From NCBI GenBank assembly GCA_023428295.1, contig JAEYYV010000184.1:1-64000 (forward strand): DNA of 64,000 nt, written 5' to 3'. Source of the stretch: Pseudomonadota bacterium (GTDB taxonomy: Bacteria > Myxococcota_A > Polyangia > Haliangiales > Haliangiaceae). The notes under the pieces are model-generated. The model made no database searches. It was not told the origin of the DNA and was given only the letters and a program-made list of their open reading frames with translations. Both the position numbers and the translations under genes were made by a program. This document shows positions 7,561 through 20,378 of the stretch, piece by piece (positions within the stretch are counted from its first letter, which is position 1; each line of letters starts with the position of its first letter).

Positions 7561-8658
7561 ATGGAGATCCGCATCGCAAAGAACGAGTTCCTTCGTGGTC
7601 TGCGTCTCGCGCAGGGCATCGCCGATCGCAAGAGCACGATGCCGATGCTGGCCAACGTTCTCCTTCGCACGCAGGGAAAGAATCAGCTCCTCGTCGCAGC
7701 AACGGACCTGAACGTCTCGCTGACCGCAGAGCTCAGGAGCAACAACACGAGCGAAGGCGGCATCACGCTCGGTGCAAAGAACCTGTACGAGCTCATCGCC
7801 AACGCACCCGGCGACGAAGTCACGCTCAAGAAGACCGACAACCACTGGGCCGAGATCAAGAGCGGCAAGGTCTCGTATCGCATCGTCGGCATGCCGGACC
7901 GTGACTTCCCCAAGGTCCCCGACCATCGCGAGGCGCAGTACTCCACCCTCGAGAGCGCGGTTCTCCGCGAGATGATCGAGCGCACCCTGTTCTCGATCTG
8001 CAACGACGAGACGCGCTTTCACCTGAACGGCGTGTACTTCGAGAGCGATGGTAGCAAGAGCCGCATGGTCTCCACGGACGGCCACCGCTTGAGCAAGGTC
8101 GAGCGCGACATCGCGAACGGTCCCGAGCTGTCGGCTGGAATCATCATTCCCAAGAAGGGCTTGCTCGAGATTCGCAAGGTCCTCGACGCAGGTCCGTCCT
8201 GCAAGCTCGCCATCAAGACGCCTCACCTGTTCCTGGTGCAGGACGACATCGCTATCGCGGTGAAGCTCATCGACGCGCAGTTCCCTCCGTACGAGCAGGT
8301 GATTCCCAAGGAGCACAAGAAGGTCATCACCATCGACCGCGCTCGCTTCATCGATGCTCTGCGTCGTGCGCAGCTCATGTCGTCGGAGACGCGCGGCGTG
8401 AAGATCGCGGCCACTAAAGAGGGCGTGACCATCACGAGCGACAACCCGGATCTCGGTGAGGTTCGCGAGGAGATGGAGGCCGAGTACAACGGCGAAGCCA
8501 TCGCCATCGGTTTCAATCCCAAGTACGTCGTCGAGCTGCTCACGCAGATGTCGAGCGACCAGATCACCATCTCCCTCGGTGGCGAGCTGGATCCCGGCCT
8601 CATCCGTCCGCTCACCGGCGATGACTACCTCGGCGTGGTCATGCCGATGCGCATCTAG
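7561..8658 (+). CDS. dnaN: DNA polymerase III subunit beta (sliding clamp)
   Basis: 365 residues, the normal length. Three topologically similar domains are visible: the N-terminal MEIRIAKNEFLRGLRLAQGIADRKSTMPMLANVLL, the middle FHLNGVYFE...TDGHRLSKVE, and the C-terminal FNPKYVVELL...LIRPLTGDDYLGVVMPMRI. The C-terminus (VVMPMRI) is the usual clamp ending that helps form the partner-binding pocket. It tethers polymerase III to DNA and recruits repair and mismatch proteins. The start is ATG with a GAGGG ribosome site 4 bases upstream. recF follows at once, so the two are likely cotranscribed. Confidence 0.98.
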   Translation: MEIRIAKNEFLRGLRLAQGIADRKSTMPMLANVLLRTQGKNQLLVAATDLNVSLTAELRSNNTSEGGITLGAKNLYELIANAPGDEVTLKKTDNHWAEIKSGKVSYRIVGMPDRDFPKVPDHREAQYSTLESAVLREMIERTLFSICNDETRFHLNGVYFESDGSKSRMVSTDGHRLSKVERDIANGPELSAGIIIPKKGLLEIRKVLDAGPSCKLAIKTPHLFLVQDDIAIAVKLIDAQFPPYEQVIPKEHKKVITIDRARFIDALRRAQLMSSETRGVKIAATKEGVTITSDNPDLGEVREEMEAEYNGEAIAIGFNPKYVVELLTQMSSDQITISLGGELDPGLIRPLTGDDYLGVVMPMRI

Positions 8659-8667
8659 GAGGGCTCG

Positions 8668-10029
<1,362 letters not shown>

Positions 10030-10114
10030 ATCCGGCCGGTTGATCGGCCGAAACAGTGCAGCAGATCCCTTCTTTCGACGGGGGCTGTGTGGTACCAACT
10101 AGCGCGCGGTTCGC

Positions 10115-12559
<2,445 letters not shown>

Positions 12560-12629
12560 GCGATCGCAATCGGCGGGGCGGGAAGCAGGCCATCGATGTT
12601 GTCGAGATGGCGTACCGCTTCGATCTCGA

Positions 12630-12850
12630 CGAGTCCGCGTGGCTCGTCGCACGTGGCGCGCTGACCGCGCCGGGATGCCCGACAGCGCGCGGAGGCGGAT
12701 ACCGACGGTGGCCTCGCCTTCTTGAACTCGAACGTGTAGTAGCCGTCGAGCTTGATGTAGTGCGCGCTCGCGCGGGGGGGAACGCTCGCTGCAGCTAGCT
12801 CGAAACACGAGATCGCGAGAGCTCGCAAAACCTTCGTGCGAACGGTCGGC
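12630..12850 (-). pseudogene. Possible decayed gene remnant in the gyrB-phosphatase gap
   Basis: The gap 12560-12893 has no intact gene. On the minus strand, one frame reads ALAISCFELAAASVPPRASA followed by HYIKLDGYYTFEF, and after a single-base shift near 12720 the sense-looking text continues in another frame as EGEATVGIRLRALSGIPA. The first part resembles an export signal and mature start. This fits a frameshifted, truncated gene for a small secreted protein, but no family is recognised and chance reading frames in GC-rich DNA are common. The rest of the gap (12560-12630) shows nothing. Confidence 0.25.
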
Positions 12851-12893
12851 AGATGCAGCCGATCCTGCGCCTCGCTGCGCCAGGAATCAGTGG

Positions 12894-13553
12894 CTACAGC
12901 GCGCGATGCGTCGCCTCGCGAAGCAGTGGCGCCGAGTGTTCGCTGTCGTTGAGTCGAACGAGCTGGAGCTCGGCGAGCGACGGGCCGGACATCACGTTGA
13001 GCGTGGCGGGCGCTTGGCGGAACATCCACACGCGCGACAGCGGCAAGCCAAGGACACGGCACACGAGCACGCGATTGACGGCGTCGTGTGCGGCGATCAG
13101 CGCCGTGGCGTCCGGGTTACCGAGCTCGTGGAGACGCGTGACCGTCCGTACGAGCACGGGCCACGCGCGGTCCTCTACGTCGCCGAGAGTCTCTGCCTCC
13201 GGACCGGCGGGCACGTGGCGCTCCGGTCGAGAGCGCCACGTGCCGAACATCTCCGCGTGCGAGAGCTCGATGTCGCTCGCGAGCTTGCCCTCCCACTGTC
13301 CGTGCGAGATCTCGAGCAGACCTTCATCGAGCTCGAGCGGGGTGGTGCGTCCGGCGAGGATCGCCTGCGCAGTGTTCTTCGCACGTGAAAGAGGAGACGC
13401 GATCGCGATGTCGATCGGCAGGTGCGCGAGGCGCTGTCCAAGGGCGCGTACTTGCGCTTCTCCGTCGGGCGACAGAGGGATGTCGGTCCGACCTTGATAG
13501 CGACCGTCCCGGTTCCATGGTGTCTCGCCATGACGCACGAGGAGAACATTCAT
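12894..13553 (-). CDS. Histidine phosphatase family protein (phosphoglycerate mutase-like)
   Basis: 219 residues from ATG 13553. The branch-1 histidine phosphatase signature is complete: LLVRHGETPWN at the N-terminus with the phospho-accepting His, SPLSRAKNTAQAI, the acid LEISHGQWEG, and the second catalytic His in LIAAHDAVNRVLV. It could act on phosphoglycerate, on alpha-ribazole phosphate or on another phosphomonoester; the sequence does not decide. An upstream GTG (13574) is possible, but MNVLLVRHGET is the normal family start. It diverges from the ketoacyl synthase gene with about 65 bp between. Confidence 0.9.
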   Translation of the reverse strand: MNVLLVRHGETPWNRDGRYQGRTDIPLSPDGEAQVRALGQRLAHLPIDIAIASPLSRAKNTAQAILAGRTTPLELDEGLLEISHGQWEGKLASDIELSHAEMFGTWRSRPERHVPAGPEAETLGDVEDRAWPVLVRTVTRLHELGNPDATALIAAHDAVNRVLVCRVLGLPLSRVWMFRQAPATLNVMSGPSLAELQLVRLNDSEHSAPLLREATHRAL

Positions 13554-13618
13554 CGTGGCCGAGTCTACCTCCACGACGAGCGCGACATGGGCCGCGGCGA
13601 CATGGTAGCCAGGTAGCC

Positions 13619-14617
13619 ATGACCTATCGCAGCCGCATCCTCGGGCTCGGCATGTCCGTCCCCAAGAACGTCGTCACCAATCACGATCTGGCGACGAAGA
13701 TGGAGACCTCGCACGAATGGATCGTCGAGCGCACCGGCATCGAGCAGCGACATTGGGTGGAGCCCGGTGAGACGGGCGCTACGCTCGGTGCAGCGGCGAG
13801 CCGAGAAGCGATCGAGAAGTCGGGCATCGATGTGAAAGACATCGATCTCATCATCCTCGCGACGCTGTCGCCGGACTTCAACTTTCCGGGCACTGGCGTG
13901 TTCATCCAGCGCGAGCTCGGACTCAAGGAGATTCCCTGCCTCGACATTCGCCAGCAATGCACGGGCTTCATCTACGGGCTCTCGGTCGCCGACGCGTACA
14001 TCCGCACGGGCATGTTCAAGAACATCCTGCTCGTCGGTGCGGAGGTTCACTCGACGGGTCTCGATGTCTCCACCGCAGGTCGCGATGTCACGGTGCTGTT
14101 CGGTGACGGCGCCGGCGCAGCGGTGATCAGCCGCGCGGTGGACGACAAGCAGATGATCCTGTCGACGCACATCCACGCCGATGGCAGCGAAGCGGAGATC
14201 CTGTGGACGGAGTATCCGGCGAGTGCGCGCCATCCGCGTATCAGCGCCGAAGCGATGGCGGAGCGCCGTCACTATCCGTCGATGAACGGCAAGAAGGTGT
14301 TCAAGCACGCCGTGACGCGTATGCCCGCCGCGATCATGGAGGGCATGGTCACGAACAACCTCAAGCTCACCGACATCGACATGCTCATTCCGCATCAAGC
14401 GAACCTGCGCATCAACCAGATGGTCGCGAACATGATCGGAATGCCCGCGGAGAAGACGCACAACACGATCATGAAGTGGGGCAACACCACCGCTGCATCG
14501 ATCCCGATGTGCATGTACGACGCGATCGAGCACGGCAAGATCAAGCGCGGTGACCTCGTCTGCCTGGTCGCGTTCGGCGCGGGTCTCACGTGGGGCTCGG
14601 CGTTCTTGCGCTACTAA
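13619..14617 (+). CDS. 3-oxoacyl-ACP synthase III (FabH-like)
   Basis: 332 residues. The thiolase-fold catalytic triad is visible: Cys114 in IRQQCTGFIYG, His259 in IPHQANLRI and Asn289 in KWGNTTAAS, plus the GDGAGA motif and the C-terminal FGAGLTWGSAFLRY. The family condenses acyl-CoA with malonyl-ACP to start fatty acid synthesis; related enzymes make alkyl ketone or polyketide starters. ATG 13619 is chosen because MTYRSRILGLGMSVP is the family start, although the frame is open further upstream. It stands alone, not in a fab cluster, so a specialised role is possible. Confidence 0.92.
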   Translation: MTYRSRILGLGMSVPKNVVTNHDLATKMETSHEWIVERTGIEQRHWVEPGETGATLGAAASREAIEKSGIDVKDIDLIILATLSPDFNFPGTGVFIQRELGLKEIPCLDIRQQCTGFIYGLSVADAYIRTGMFKNILLVGAEVHSTGLDVSTAGRDVTVLFGDGAGAAVISRAVDDKQMILSTHIHADGSEAEILWTEYPASARHPRISAEAMAERRHYPSMNGKKVFKHAVTRMPAAIMEGMVTNNLKLTDIDMLIPHQANLRINQMVANMIGMPAEKTHNTIMKWGNTTAASIPMCMYDAIEHGKIKRGDLVCLVAFGAGLTWGSAFLRY

Positions 14618-14788
14618 CGCTGGCCGCTTCGGCACGAGGCGAACAACGCGAGCGAACGAAGGAGCAACCGCCGTTACGTTCGCAAAGAGGCTGAACCAAT
14701 CTCGAACGAATTTCGAGAAAGAATCGCGGGCGCGCGCATCACCGATGTTCGTGGCGTGAGGATTCTTCGATATACAAGACCGCCACGG

Positions 14789-15541
14789 ATGACCGGCTTC
14801 GAGCGCGACAACGACGTGATTCCTCGCCTTCAGCTCGCACCGAGCGACACGCTGAAGGGGTACGACCGTTGGTCGCGATCCTATGATCACGAGGACAACC
14901 CGCTCATCACGGCGACCTCGTGGGTGCTCGACCGCATGGCGCTCGGCGCCGCTGATTGCGACGTCCTCGATCTCGGCTGCGGTACCGGACGCAACGCGTG
15001 GCGCGTCCTCGGCGAAGGCGCACGCAGCTACATCGGCGTCGACGGCTCGCAAGGAATGCTCTCGATCGCCGCGCAGCAGAATCGCGATCCGCGCGTCCAG
15101 TTCATGCACGCGGACCTGCTGTCACCGTGGAAGCTCGAGGACCAAGTCGATCTCGCGATGATGGTGCTCGTGCTCGAGCATCTGCCAACGCTCGATCCGC
15201 TCGCGCGCACGCTGGCTCACGTGGTGAAGCCCGGCGGCCGGCTGCGCATTGTCGACTTGCATCCCGAGCGCGTCGCGACCGGCACGCTCGCGCACTTCCA
15301 CGATGGAGCACAGGACGTGCAGTTCGCGAGCGTCGCGCACAACGTTCCCATGCTGTGCGACGTGCTCGATGGCGCCGGCTTCGATGTCGTACGCCGCGAT
15401 TGGCTCGCGAGCGACTCTCTCGTCTCCGCGGTTCCGCAGCTCGCGAAGTACCGCGGGCTCAAGATCATCCTGGATATGAAAGCGACGCGTCGCACGAGCG
15501 CTCGCGGCACCGCGAAGCAGGCCGCACAAGGCCGCGAGTAA
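14789..15541 (+). CDS. Class I SAM-dependent methyltransferase
   Basis: 250 residues from ATG 14789. It shows the Rossmann-fold SAM site VLDLGCGTGRNAW (motif I), the acidic loop IGVDGSQGML, motif IV-like VDLAMMVLVLEHL, and post-motif VKPGGRLRIVDLHPE. The N-terminal YDRWSRSYDHEDNPL is typical of the methyltransf_11/25 group. The substrate cannot be read from sequence. A GTG at 14756 would add 11 residues without conserved content. The C-terminus is a basic Ala/Thr/Arg tail. Confidence 0.85.
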   Translation: MTGFERDNDVIPRLQLAPSDTLKGYDRWSRSYDHEDNPLITATSWVLDRMALGAADCDVLDLGCGTGRNAWRVLGEGARSYIGVDGSQGMLSIAAQQNRDPRVQFMHADLLSPWKLEDQVDLAMMVLVLEHLPTLDPLARTLAHVVKPGGRLRIVDLHPERVATGTLAHFHDGAQDVQFASVAHNVPMLCDVLDGAGFDVVRRDWLASDSLVSAVPQLAKYRGLKIILDMKATRRTSARGTAKQAAQGRE

Positions 15542-15936
15542 GCAGCGGCGTGTTCGGCGTGTTTGGCGTGTTTGGCGTGTCCGGCATGGCCGGCATGCAT
15601 GGCATGCGACATTGCAACTTCGCGCAAGATCGTTGCACGCCTGAAGAATCGCCAACCTTAACCCCGTCGAGGTGTGGCGGCTCGAGTTGCGGCTGTCCGG
15701 TGGGCGGACAGATCGGTCCTGCCGTAGCGTTGATCAAACCTCAACACCGTCGCGGTGTAGCGGCGGTGTGGCGGCGGCGGCGTGGCGGCGGTGTCGTGGC
15801 GGTGTGGCGGCTCGAGTTGCGGCTGTCCGGTGGGCGGACAGATCGGTCCTGCCGTGGCGTTGGACCGACGCGTTGGACCGAGGCGTTGGACCGAGGCGTT
15901 GGACCGACGCGGAGCAGCGGCTCGCGAGGCGTAGCC
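15542..15936. repeat. Repeat-rich intergenic region with a duplicated 55-bp hairpin element
   Basis: No gene is seen. It holds: short tandem gtgtttggc-type units (15549-15580) running into ggcatg repeats; a 55-bp element at 15671-15725 repeated exactly at 15801-15855, 130 bp away, each copy containing the perfect hairpin CTGTCCG-N5-CGGACAG; GGC-rich tracts between the copies; and four tandem gttggaccga-type units at about 15869-15910. The minus strand of this segment is immediately downstream of carD. Confidence 0.85.
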
Positions 15937-16437
15937 TCAGGCGGCGGCGGGCGCGAACATCGCGTCGATCTCGGCGCCGATCTTGTCTTCGCCGACACCC
16001 TTCGCCAGCGCGAGCTCCTTGATCAGGAGGCCGCGCGCGGTCTCGAGCATCTTGCGCTCACCGAAGGAGAGATCCTTGGTCGTTCGCAGCACGCTGAGAT
16101 CGCGCATCACTTCGGCGATCTCGAAGACGCTGCCCGTCTTGATCTTCTCCATGTACTCGCGATAGCGGCGATTCCATGTCTGCGTGTCACGCGGGATGTC
16201 GCGTGACTTCAGGATCGAATAGACCTCTTTCACCTGCTTCGAGGTGATGAGATCACGAAGCCCGACCGAACCTGCGTTCATCGTGGGCACCATGATCTTG
16301 AGACCCGTCTCGAGGATCTTGAGGATGTAGACCGTCGTCGTGCTCCCGCCGATGTCGCGATGCTCGAGCGCGACGACCTCCGCCACCCCGTGAACCGGAT
16401 AGACAGCTTTGTCCCCGACGCTGAATTCGTGTTTCAT
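15937..16437 (-). CDS. cdnL: CarD/CdnL-family transcription regulator
   Basis: 166 residues, close to the 164 of Myxococcus xanthus CdnL. The N-terminal Tudor-like RNA-polymerase-interacting domain reads FSVGDKAVYPVHGVAEV and GLKIMVPTMNAGSVGLRDLI. The all-helical DNA-binding domain follows (WNRRYREYMEKIKTGSVFEIAEVMRDL, SFGERKMLETARGLLIKELALAKG). CdnL binds RNA polymerase beta and stabilises open complexes at rRNA and other sigma-A promoters. The AT-hook HMGA-like tail of the longer CarD paralogue is absent. ATG 16437 is used; a TTG lies one codon upstream. A strong promoter with a palindrome lies just upstream. Confidence 0.93.
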   Translation of the reverse strand: MKHEFSVGDKAVYPVHGVAEVVALEHRDIGGSTTTVYILKILETGLKIMVPTMNAGSVGLRDLITSKQVKEVYSILKSRDIPRDTQTWNRRYREYMEKIKTGSVFEIAEVMRDLSVLRTTKDLSFGERKMLETARGLLIKELALAKGVGEDKIGAEIDAMFAPAAA

Positions 16438-16463
16438 CAAATGGCTAAACCCCTAGCTGAGTA

Positions 16464-16492
16464 ATCGTAACAGGTGGGGTATCACCTGTCAA
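16464..16492 (-). promoter_or_regulatory. carD/cdnL promoter with embedded palindromic operator
   Basis: On the minus strand, TTGACA and TACGAT are separated by 17 bases, an excellent sigma-70 type promoter ending 27 bases before the carD ATG. A perfect inverted repeat ACAGGTG-N6-CACCTGT (16470-16489) starts in the last bases of the -35 hexamer and fills the spacer, where a bound protein would block RNA polymerase. Confidence 0.75.
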
Positions 16493-16601
16493 CCGACCAT
16501 GCGATCCAAGCAGCTGTAATCACAAGGAAAAGCCACTTCTCGCCGTTAGGTTGGTGACCGAGAAAACACCTACATTGGACAACTGTTCGTGATCAGGAGG
16601 T

Positions 16602-17687
16602 CTAGTAGCGAAACGGCCACGCCATGAAGTAGCGCTTGATGCGCAGCCAGATCCCGAGCAGGCCGAGAGGCTCGATCACGAGGACTGCGATGACAAGAAG
16701 CGAGAACAACACGGATGTCTGGAGCCCGGTCGGCAGGTCGGAGATGTAGGGCAACTTCGGACCGAGTGTCTGCACGAGCTTGCCGAGCGTGACGAACGCG
16801 ATGGCGCCTGCGACCGCACCCCAGATGCTGCCCACACCACCGAGCACGATCATGGCGACGTACTCGATGCTGACCTGCAGGTTGAAGTACTCGACGGTGA
16901 TCGTCTTCTGCTGCAGCGCGAACATCGCACCCGCGACGCCGGCGAGGAACGACGATGTGCCGAACGCGTAGAGCTTCGCGCGCACGGGGTTCACGCCGAG
17001 CGTGGCCGCGGCGAGATCGTGATCGCGCACCGCCATCATCGCGCGACCCGCGTTGGAGCGCAGGATGTTCTTGCCGACCCATGCGACCGCGACCGCGATC
17101 ACGAGGAAGATGAAGTACAGCTTCTGATCCCAGGCGAGGATGACGGGGCCATACGCCATCTTCTCGTAGACATCGCGCATCTCCGTCGGAGACTGGCCAA
17201 ACGTGACGTACATGCCGACCTGCTTCGCGCCGCCGGTTCCGGACAGCGCGGGATACGCGTCGAGCGTGTGCGCGACGAGATAGAGCAGACCGAGCGTGAC
17301 GATCGCGAGGTAGAGCCCGCGCAGACGCAGCGCGAAGATGCCGGCGGTGATGCCGATGATCGCGGCGATGGCACCCGCGAGCGGAAGGCACAGCCAGAAC
17401 GGCACGTGCCAGCGCTCGCCGAGGACCGCGGTGGAGAACGCACCGATCGCGAGAAACGCTGCGTGACCGAGGCTGATCTGGCCAGCGAAGCCCGTGAGGA
17501 TCATGAGGCCCACCGCGCCGACGATCGCGATCAGCGCCTGGTTTCCGACGGTGAGCCACGACGCGCTCGCGAGGAACGGAAACCCGATCACGAAGGCGAT
17601 GCCGATCGCGAGGCCGAGCTTGTGATAGCGGTCCGGAAACAGACCGAGGTCGTCTTCGTAGCGCGTGACGAGCTTGCGCGTGGGCAT
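16602..17687 (-). CDS. livM: Branched-chain amino acid-type ABC transporter permease (LivM family)
   Basis: 361 residues with about ten hydrophobic segments, and the LivM signature FAGQISLGHAAFLAIGAFSTAVL in the middle. A hydrophilic N-terminal extension (about 25 residues) precedes the first helix. The conserved VLGGVGSIWGAVAGAI motif is the EAA-like loop that contacts the ATPases. It forms the inner-membrane channel with LivH. The ATG abuts the livH stop with no gap. Last gene of the leftward cluster livK-livF-livG-fadD-livH-livM. Confidence 0.93.
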   Translation of the reverse strand: MPTRKLVTRYEDDLGLFPDRYHKLGLAIGIAFVIGFPFLASASWLTVGNQALIAIVGAVGLMILTGFAGQISLGHAAFLAIGAFSTAVLGERWHVPFWLCLPLAGAIAAIIGITAGIFALRLRGLYLAIVTLGLLYLVAHTLDAYPALSGTGGAKQVGMYVTFGQSPTEMRDVYEKMAYGPVILAWDQKLYFIFLVIAVAVAWVGKNILRSNAGRAMMAVRDHDLAAATLGVNPVRAKLYAFGTSSFLAGVAGAMFALQQKTITVEYFNLQVSIEYVAMIVLGGVGSIWGAVAGAIAFVTLGKLVQTLGPKLPYISDLPTGLQTSVLFSLLVIAVLVIEPLGLLGIWLRIKRYFMAWPFRY

Positions 17688-18578
17688 CTAGACGCGCTCC
17701 ACGTCGCGGGTTCCGAGGAGGCCGTACGGCCGCACCATCAGGAACAGGATCATGATCACGTACGGAAAGACGTCCTGCAGGTTGCGTCCGAAGCTGCCGA
17801 GGTGCGGGCCGAGATAGACCGGCGCGAAGATCTCGAGGAGCCCGAGCAAGAAGCCCGCGATCACCGTGCCCGTTGGCGACGTGAGCCCACCGACGAGAAC
17901 GGCGGGGAACGCCCGGAACGCGATGATGAGCGTTGCTTCGTGTCCGAACATCGCGTGCTTCATCGCGGCGAACACACCTGCGAGTCCAGCGAGCATGCCG
18001 GCGAACAGCCACGTCGCGCCGAGCACGCGCCCTACGGGAATGCCAAGTGCGAGCGCGACCTCTTGATCCGTGCTGGTCGCGCGCATACCCACGCCGAGCC
18101 GCGTCTTGCCGAGCACGAGGAAGAACGCGCCGAGCGCGATCACCGCGACGACGATCTGCAGGATCGTCTGGTACGGGATGCCCGCGATGGCGGCGTCGCC
18201 GATGGGGCTCGGGATGGACTTCGGCTGCACGCCCCAGATCACGATCGCGATCGCGCGCAGGAGCAGCGCGACGAACAGCGTGAGGATGATCGTGACGAAC
18301 ACGGGCCTGCCGATCATCGGGCGCACCACGGTCCGCTCGATCGCCATCGCGACGACGCCCGTGATGAGCATCGCTGCGACGAGCGCGACGGGCCACGGCA
18401 CGCGCAGGTCCACGAAGCTCGCCATCGAGAACGCGCCGATCGCGAGGAGCTCGCCGTGCGCGAAGTTGAACACGCGGGAGGCGCGATAGATGACCGAGAA
18501 GCCCAGCGCGACGAGCGCGTACATCGCGCCGAGCGAGAGGCCCGCGACCGTGAGCATCACGATGTCACTCACGAGCAT
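17688..18578 (-). CDS. livH: Branched-chain amino acid-type ABC transporter permease (LivH family)
   Basis: 296 residues. It begins with the LivH pattern GLSLGAMYALVALGFSVIYRASRVFNFAHGELLAIGAF and contains GLTSPTGTVIAGFLLG, the usual cytoplasmic loop. About eight membrane segments are visible. It partners LivM in the membrane. It starts with ATG 15 bases after the acyl-CoA ligase stop, so it is in the same transcript. Confidence 0.94.
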   Translation of the reverse strand: MLVSDIVMLTVAGLSLGAMYALVALGFSVIYRASRVFNFAHGELLAIGAFSMASFVDLRVPWPVALVAAMLITGVVAMAIERTVVRPMIGRPVFVTIILTLFVALLLRAIAIVIWGVQPKSIPSPIGDAAIAGIPYQTILQIVVAVIALGAFFLVLGKTRLGVGMRATSTDQEVALALGIPVGRVLGATWLFAGMLAGLAGVFAAMKHAMFGHEATLIIAFRAFPAVLVGGLTSPTGTVIAGFLLGLLEIFAPVYLGPHLGSFGRNLQDVFPYVIMILFLMVRPYGLLGTRDVERV

Positions 18579-18593
18579 CCTCCATCGCGCTGA

Positions 18594-20378
18594 TCACGCG
18601 TTCCCTCCATACATGCTCTCGATGAGCTCGCCGAACCTCGCGGTGATCTCTCGACGCCGCACCTTCTGCGTCGCGGTCAGCTCGCCATCGTCTTGCGACA
18701 GCTCCTTGGGCAGGATGCGGAACGCCTTCACTTGCTCGACGGGCGCGAGCAGCTCGTTGGCGGCATCGATGGCCTTGCCGACGAGCGCGATGACCTCGGG
18801 CTTGCTCGCGAGATCCTGATACGACGTGTAGGGCAGGGCGCGTCGCGTGGCCCAGTTGCCGACGTTATCGAGCTCGATCTGCACGAGCGCGGCGACGTAC
18901 TTGCGACGGTCACCGATGCTGATCGCTTCCTTGATGAACGGCGAGGTCTTCAGCGCGTTCTCGATCTTCTCCGGCGAGAGGTTCTTGCCTCCCGCGGTGA
19001 TGATGATCTCCTTCTTGCGCCCCGTGATCGTCAGGTAACCATCGGCGTCCACGCTGCCGATGTCGCCGGTATGAAGCCATCCGTCACCATCGACGGTCTC
19101 CGCTGTCGCGTCGGGTTGGTTGAGATAGCCGCAGAACACGTTGGGCCCGCGCACGAGGATCTCACCATCGTCGGCGATCTTGGTCTCGACGAGCGGCACG
19201 GTCTTGCCCACGGTGCCCACGCGGTTTGCCTCGAGCGGGTTGATGTGGCTGATGCCGGCGCACTCCGTCTGCCCGTAGCCTTCGTGCACCGGTACACCGA
19301 TCGCGTGATACCAGCGAATGAGGTCCGCGCTGATCGGCGCTGCCCCGGTGAGCGCCACGCGACAGTTGCGCAGACCGAGTCGCTCTTGCAGCGGTCGATA
19401 GACGAGGAAGTCGGCCAGTGCGCGCGCGAGGACGTTCTTCGGTGGCTTCTTCGAGAACCGCTCGAACAGCGTGCGCTTGAGCCACGAGCTGTCCTGCATC
19501 TTCACCGTGACCTGCGCGTGCATCTTCTCCCAGATGCGCGGCACACCGAGGAAGATCGTCGGTGACACCTCGCGCAGATCCGCCTGGATCGTCTCCATCG
19601 CTTCGCCGAAGTGAACGATCGCGCCGGTGGTGAGCGGCAAGAACAGCGAGATGATCTTCTCGGCGACGTGACACAGCGGCAGATACGACAGCACCGTGTC
19701 GGTCTCGCCGTAGCTCATCATCTTGTTGAGCGCGGTAGCCACGTCGAGGACGTTGGCGGGAGCCAGCATCGCGCCCTTGGGATGGCCCGTGGTGCCCGAC
19801 GTATAGACCACCATCGCGGGCGCCATGGGATCGAGCGCGCGCAACCGGTCCTCGAACGTCGAGCCGGGCGCCGACTCGTTCTGTGCGAGGCCCTTGCCGC
19901 GCGCGAGGAAGTCCTGCCACGCGACGAGGCGCGAGTCGGCGAGGTCCGTGGTGCCGCGCGGCTCGAACACGACGACGTGCTTCACCGACGGCGTCTCGGC
20001 GGCGATCGCCACGGCCTTGTCGACCTGCTCCTGATCCTCGCAGAACAGGACCACCGCGCCCGAGTCTTGGAGGATGTACGCCACGTCGGGCGCGGGGTTG
20101 GTCTGATAGATGCCGACGGAGCGCGCGCCGATCGCCTGCGCACCCAGATCCGCGTAGAGCCACTCGGTGCGGTTGTCGCTGAGGATCGCGACGTGATCGC
20201 CGGACTTCACGCCGAGCTCGCGCAAGCGACACGCCACGGCGCGCACGTGCTCGTAGTACTCGCGCCACGTGACCTCGCTCCACACGCCGAGTCGCTTCTC
20301 GCGCATCGCCACGCGCTCGCCGTGCAGCGCAGCATGCTGCGCGAGGAGACCGGGCAACGTGCGGGCGTCGAGCGTCAC
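18594..20378 (-). CDS. Long-chain-type acyl-CoA synthetase (AMP-forming)
   Basis: 594 residues. Adenylate-forming motifs: VVYTSGTTGHPKGAM (about 190-204), YGQTECAGIS, the hinge GDIGSVDADGYLTITGRKKEIIITAGGKNLSP, and a C-terminal lid domain. It activates a carboxylic acid to its CoA thioester through an acyl-AMP; the FadD15-like layout suggests a long-chain or bulky acid. The GTG start overlaps the livG stop (GTGA), which marks it as an integral member of the importer operon rather than a neighbour. The substrate is not known; the operon position suggests it acts on the imported compound. Confidence 0.92.
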   Translation of the reverse strand: MTLDARTLPGLLAQHAALHGERVAMREKRLGVWSEVTWREYYEHVRAVACRLRELGVKSGDHVAILSDNRTEWLYADLGAQAIGARSVGIYQTNPAPDVAYILQDSGAVVLFCEDQEQVDKAVAIAAETPSVKHVVVFEPRGTTDLADSRLVAWQDFLARGKGLAQNESAPGSTFEDRLRALDPMAPAMVVYTSGTTGHPKGAMLAPANVLDVATALNKMMSYGETDTVLSYLPLCHVAEKIISLFLPLTTGAIVHFGEAMETIQADLREVSPTIFLGVPRIWEKMHAQVTVKMQDSSWLKRTLFERFSKKPPKNVLARALADFLVYRPLQERLGLRNCRVALTGAAPISADLIRWYHAIGVPVHEGYGQTECAGISHINPLEANRVGTVGKTVPLVETKIADDGEILVRGPNVFCGYLNQPDATAETVDGDGWLHTGDIGSVDADGYLTITGRKKEIIITAGGKNLSPEKIENALKTSPFIKEAISIGDRRKYVAALVQIELDNVGNWATRRALPYTSYQDLASKPEVIALVGKAIDAANELLAPVEQVKAFRILPKELSQDDGELTATQKVRRREITARFGELIESMYGGNA

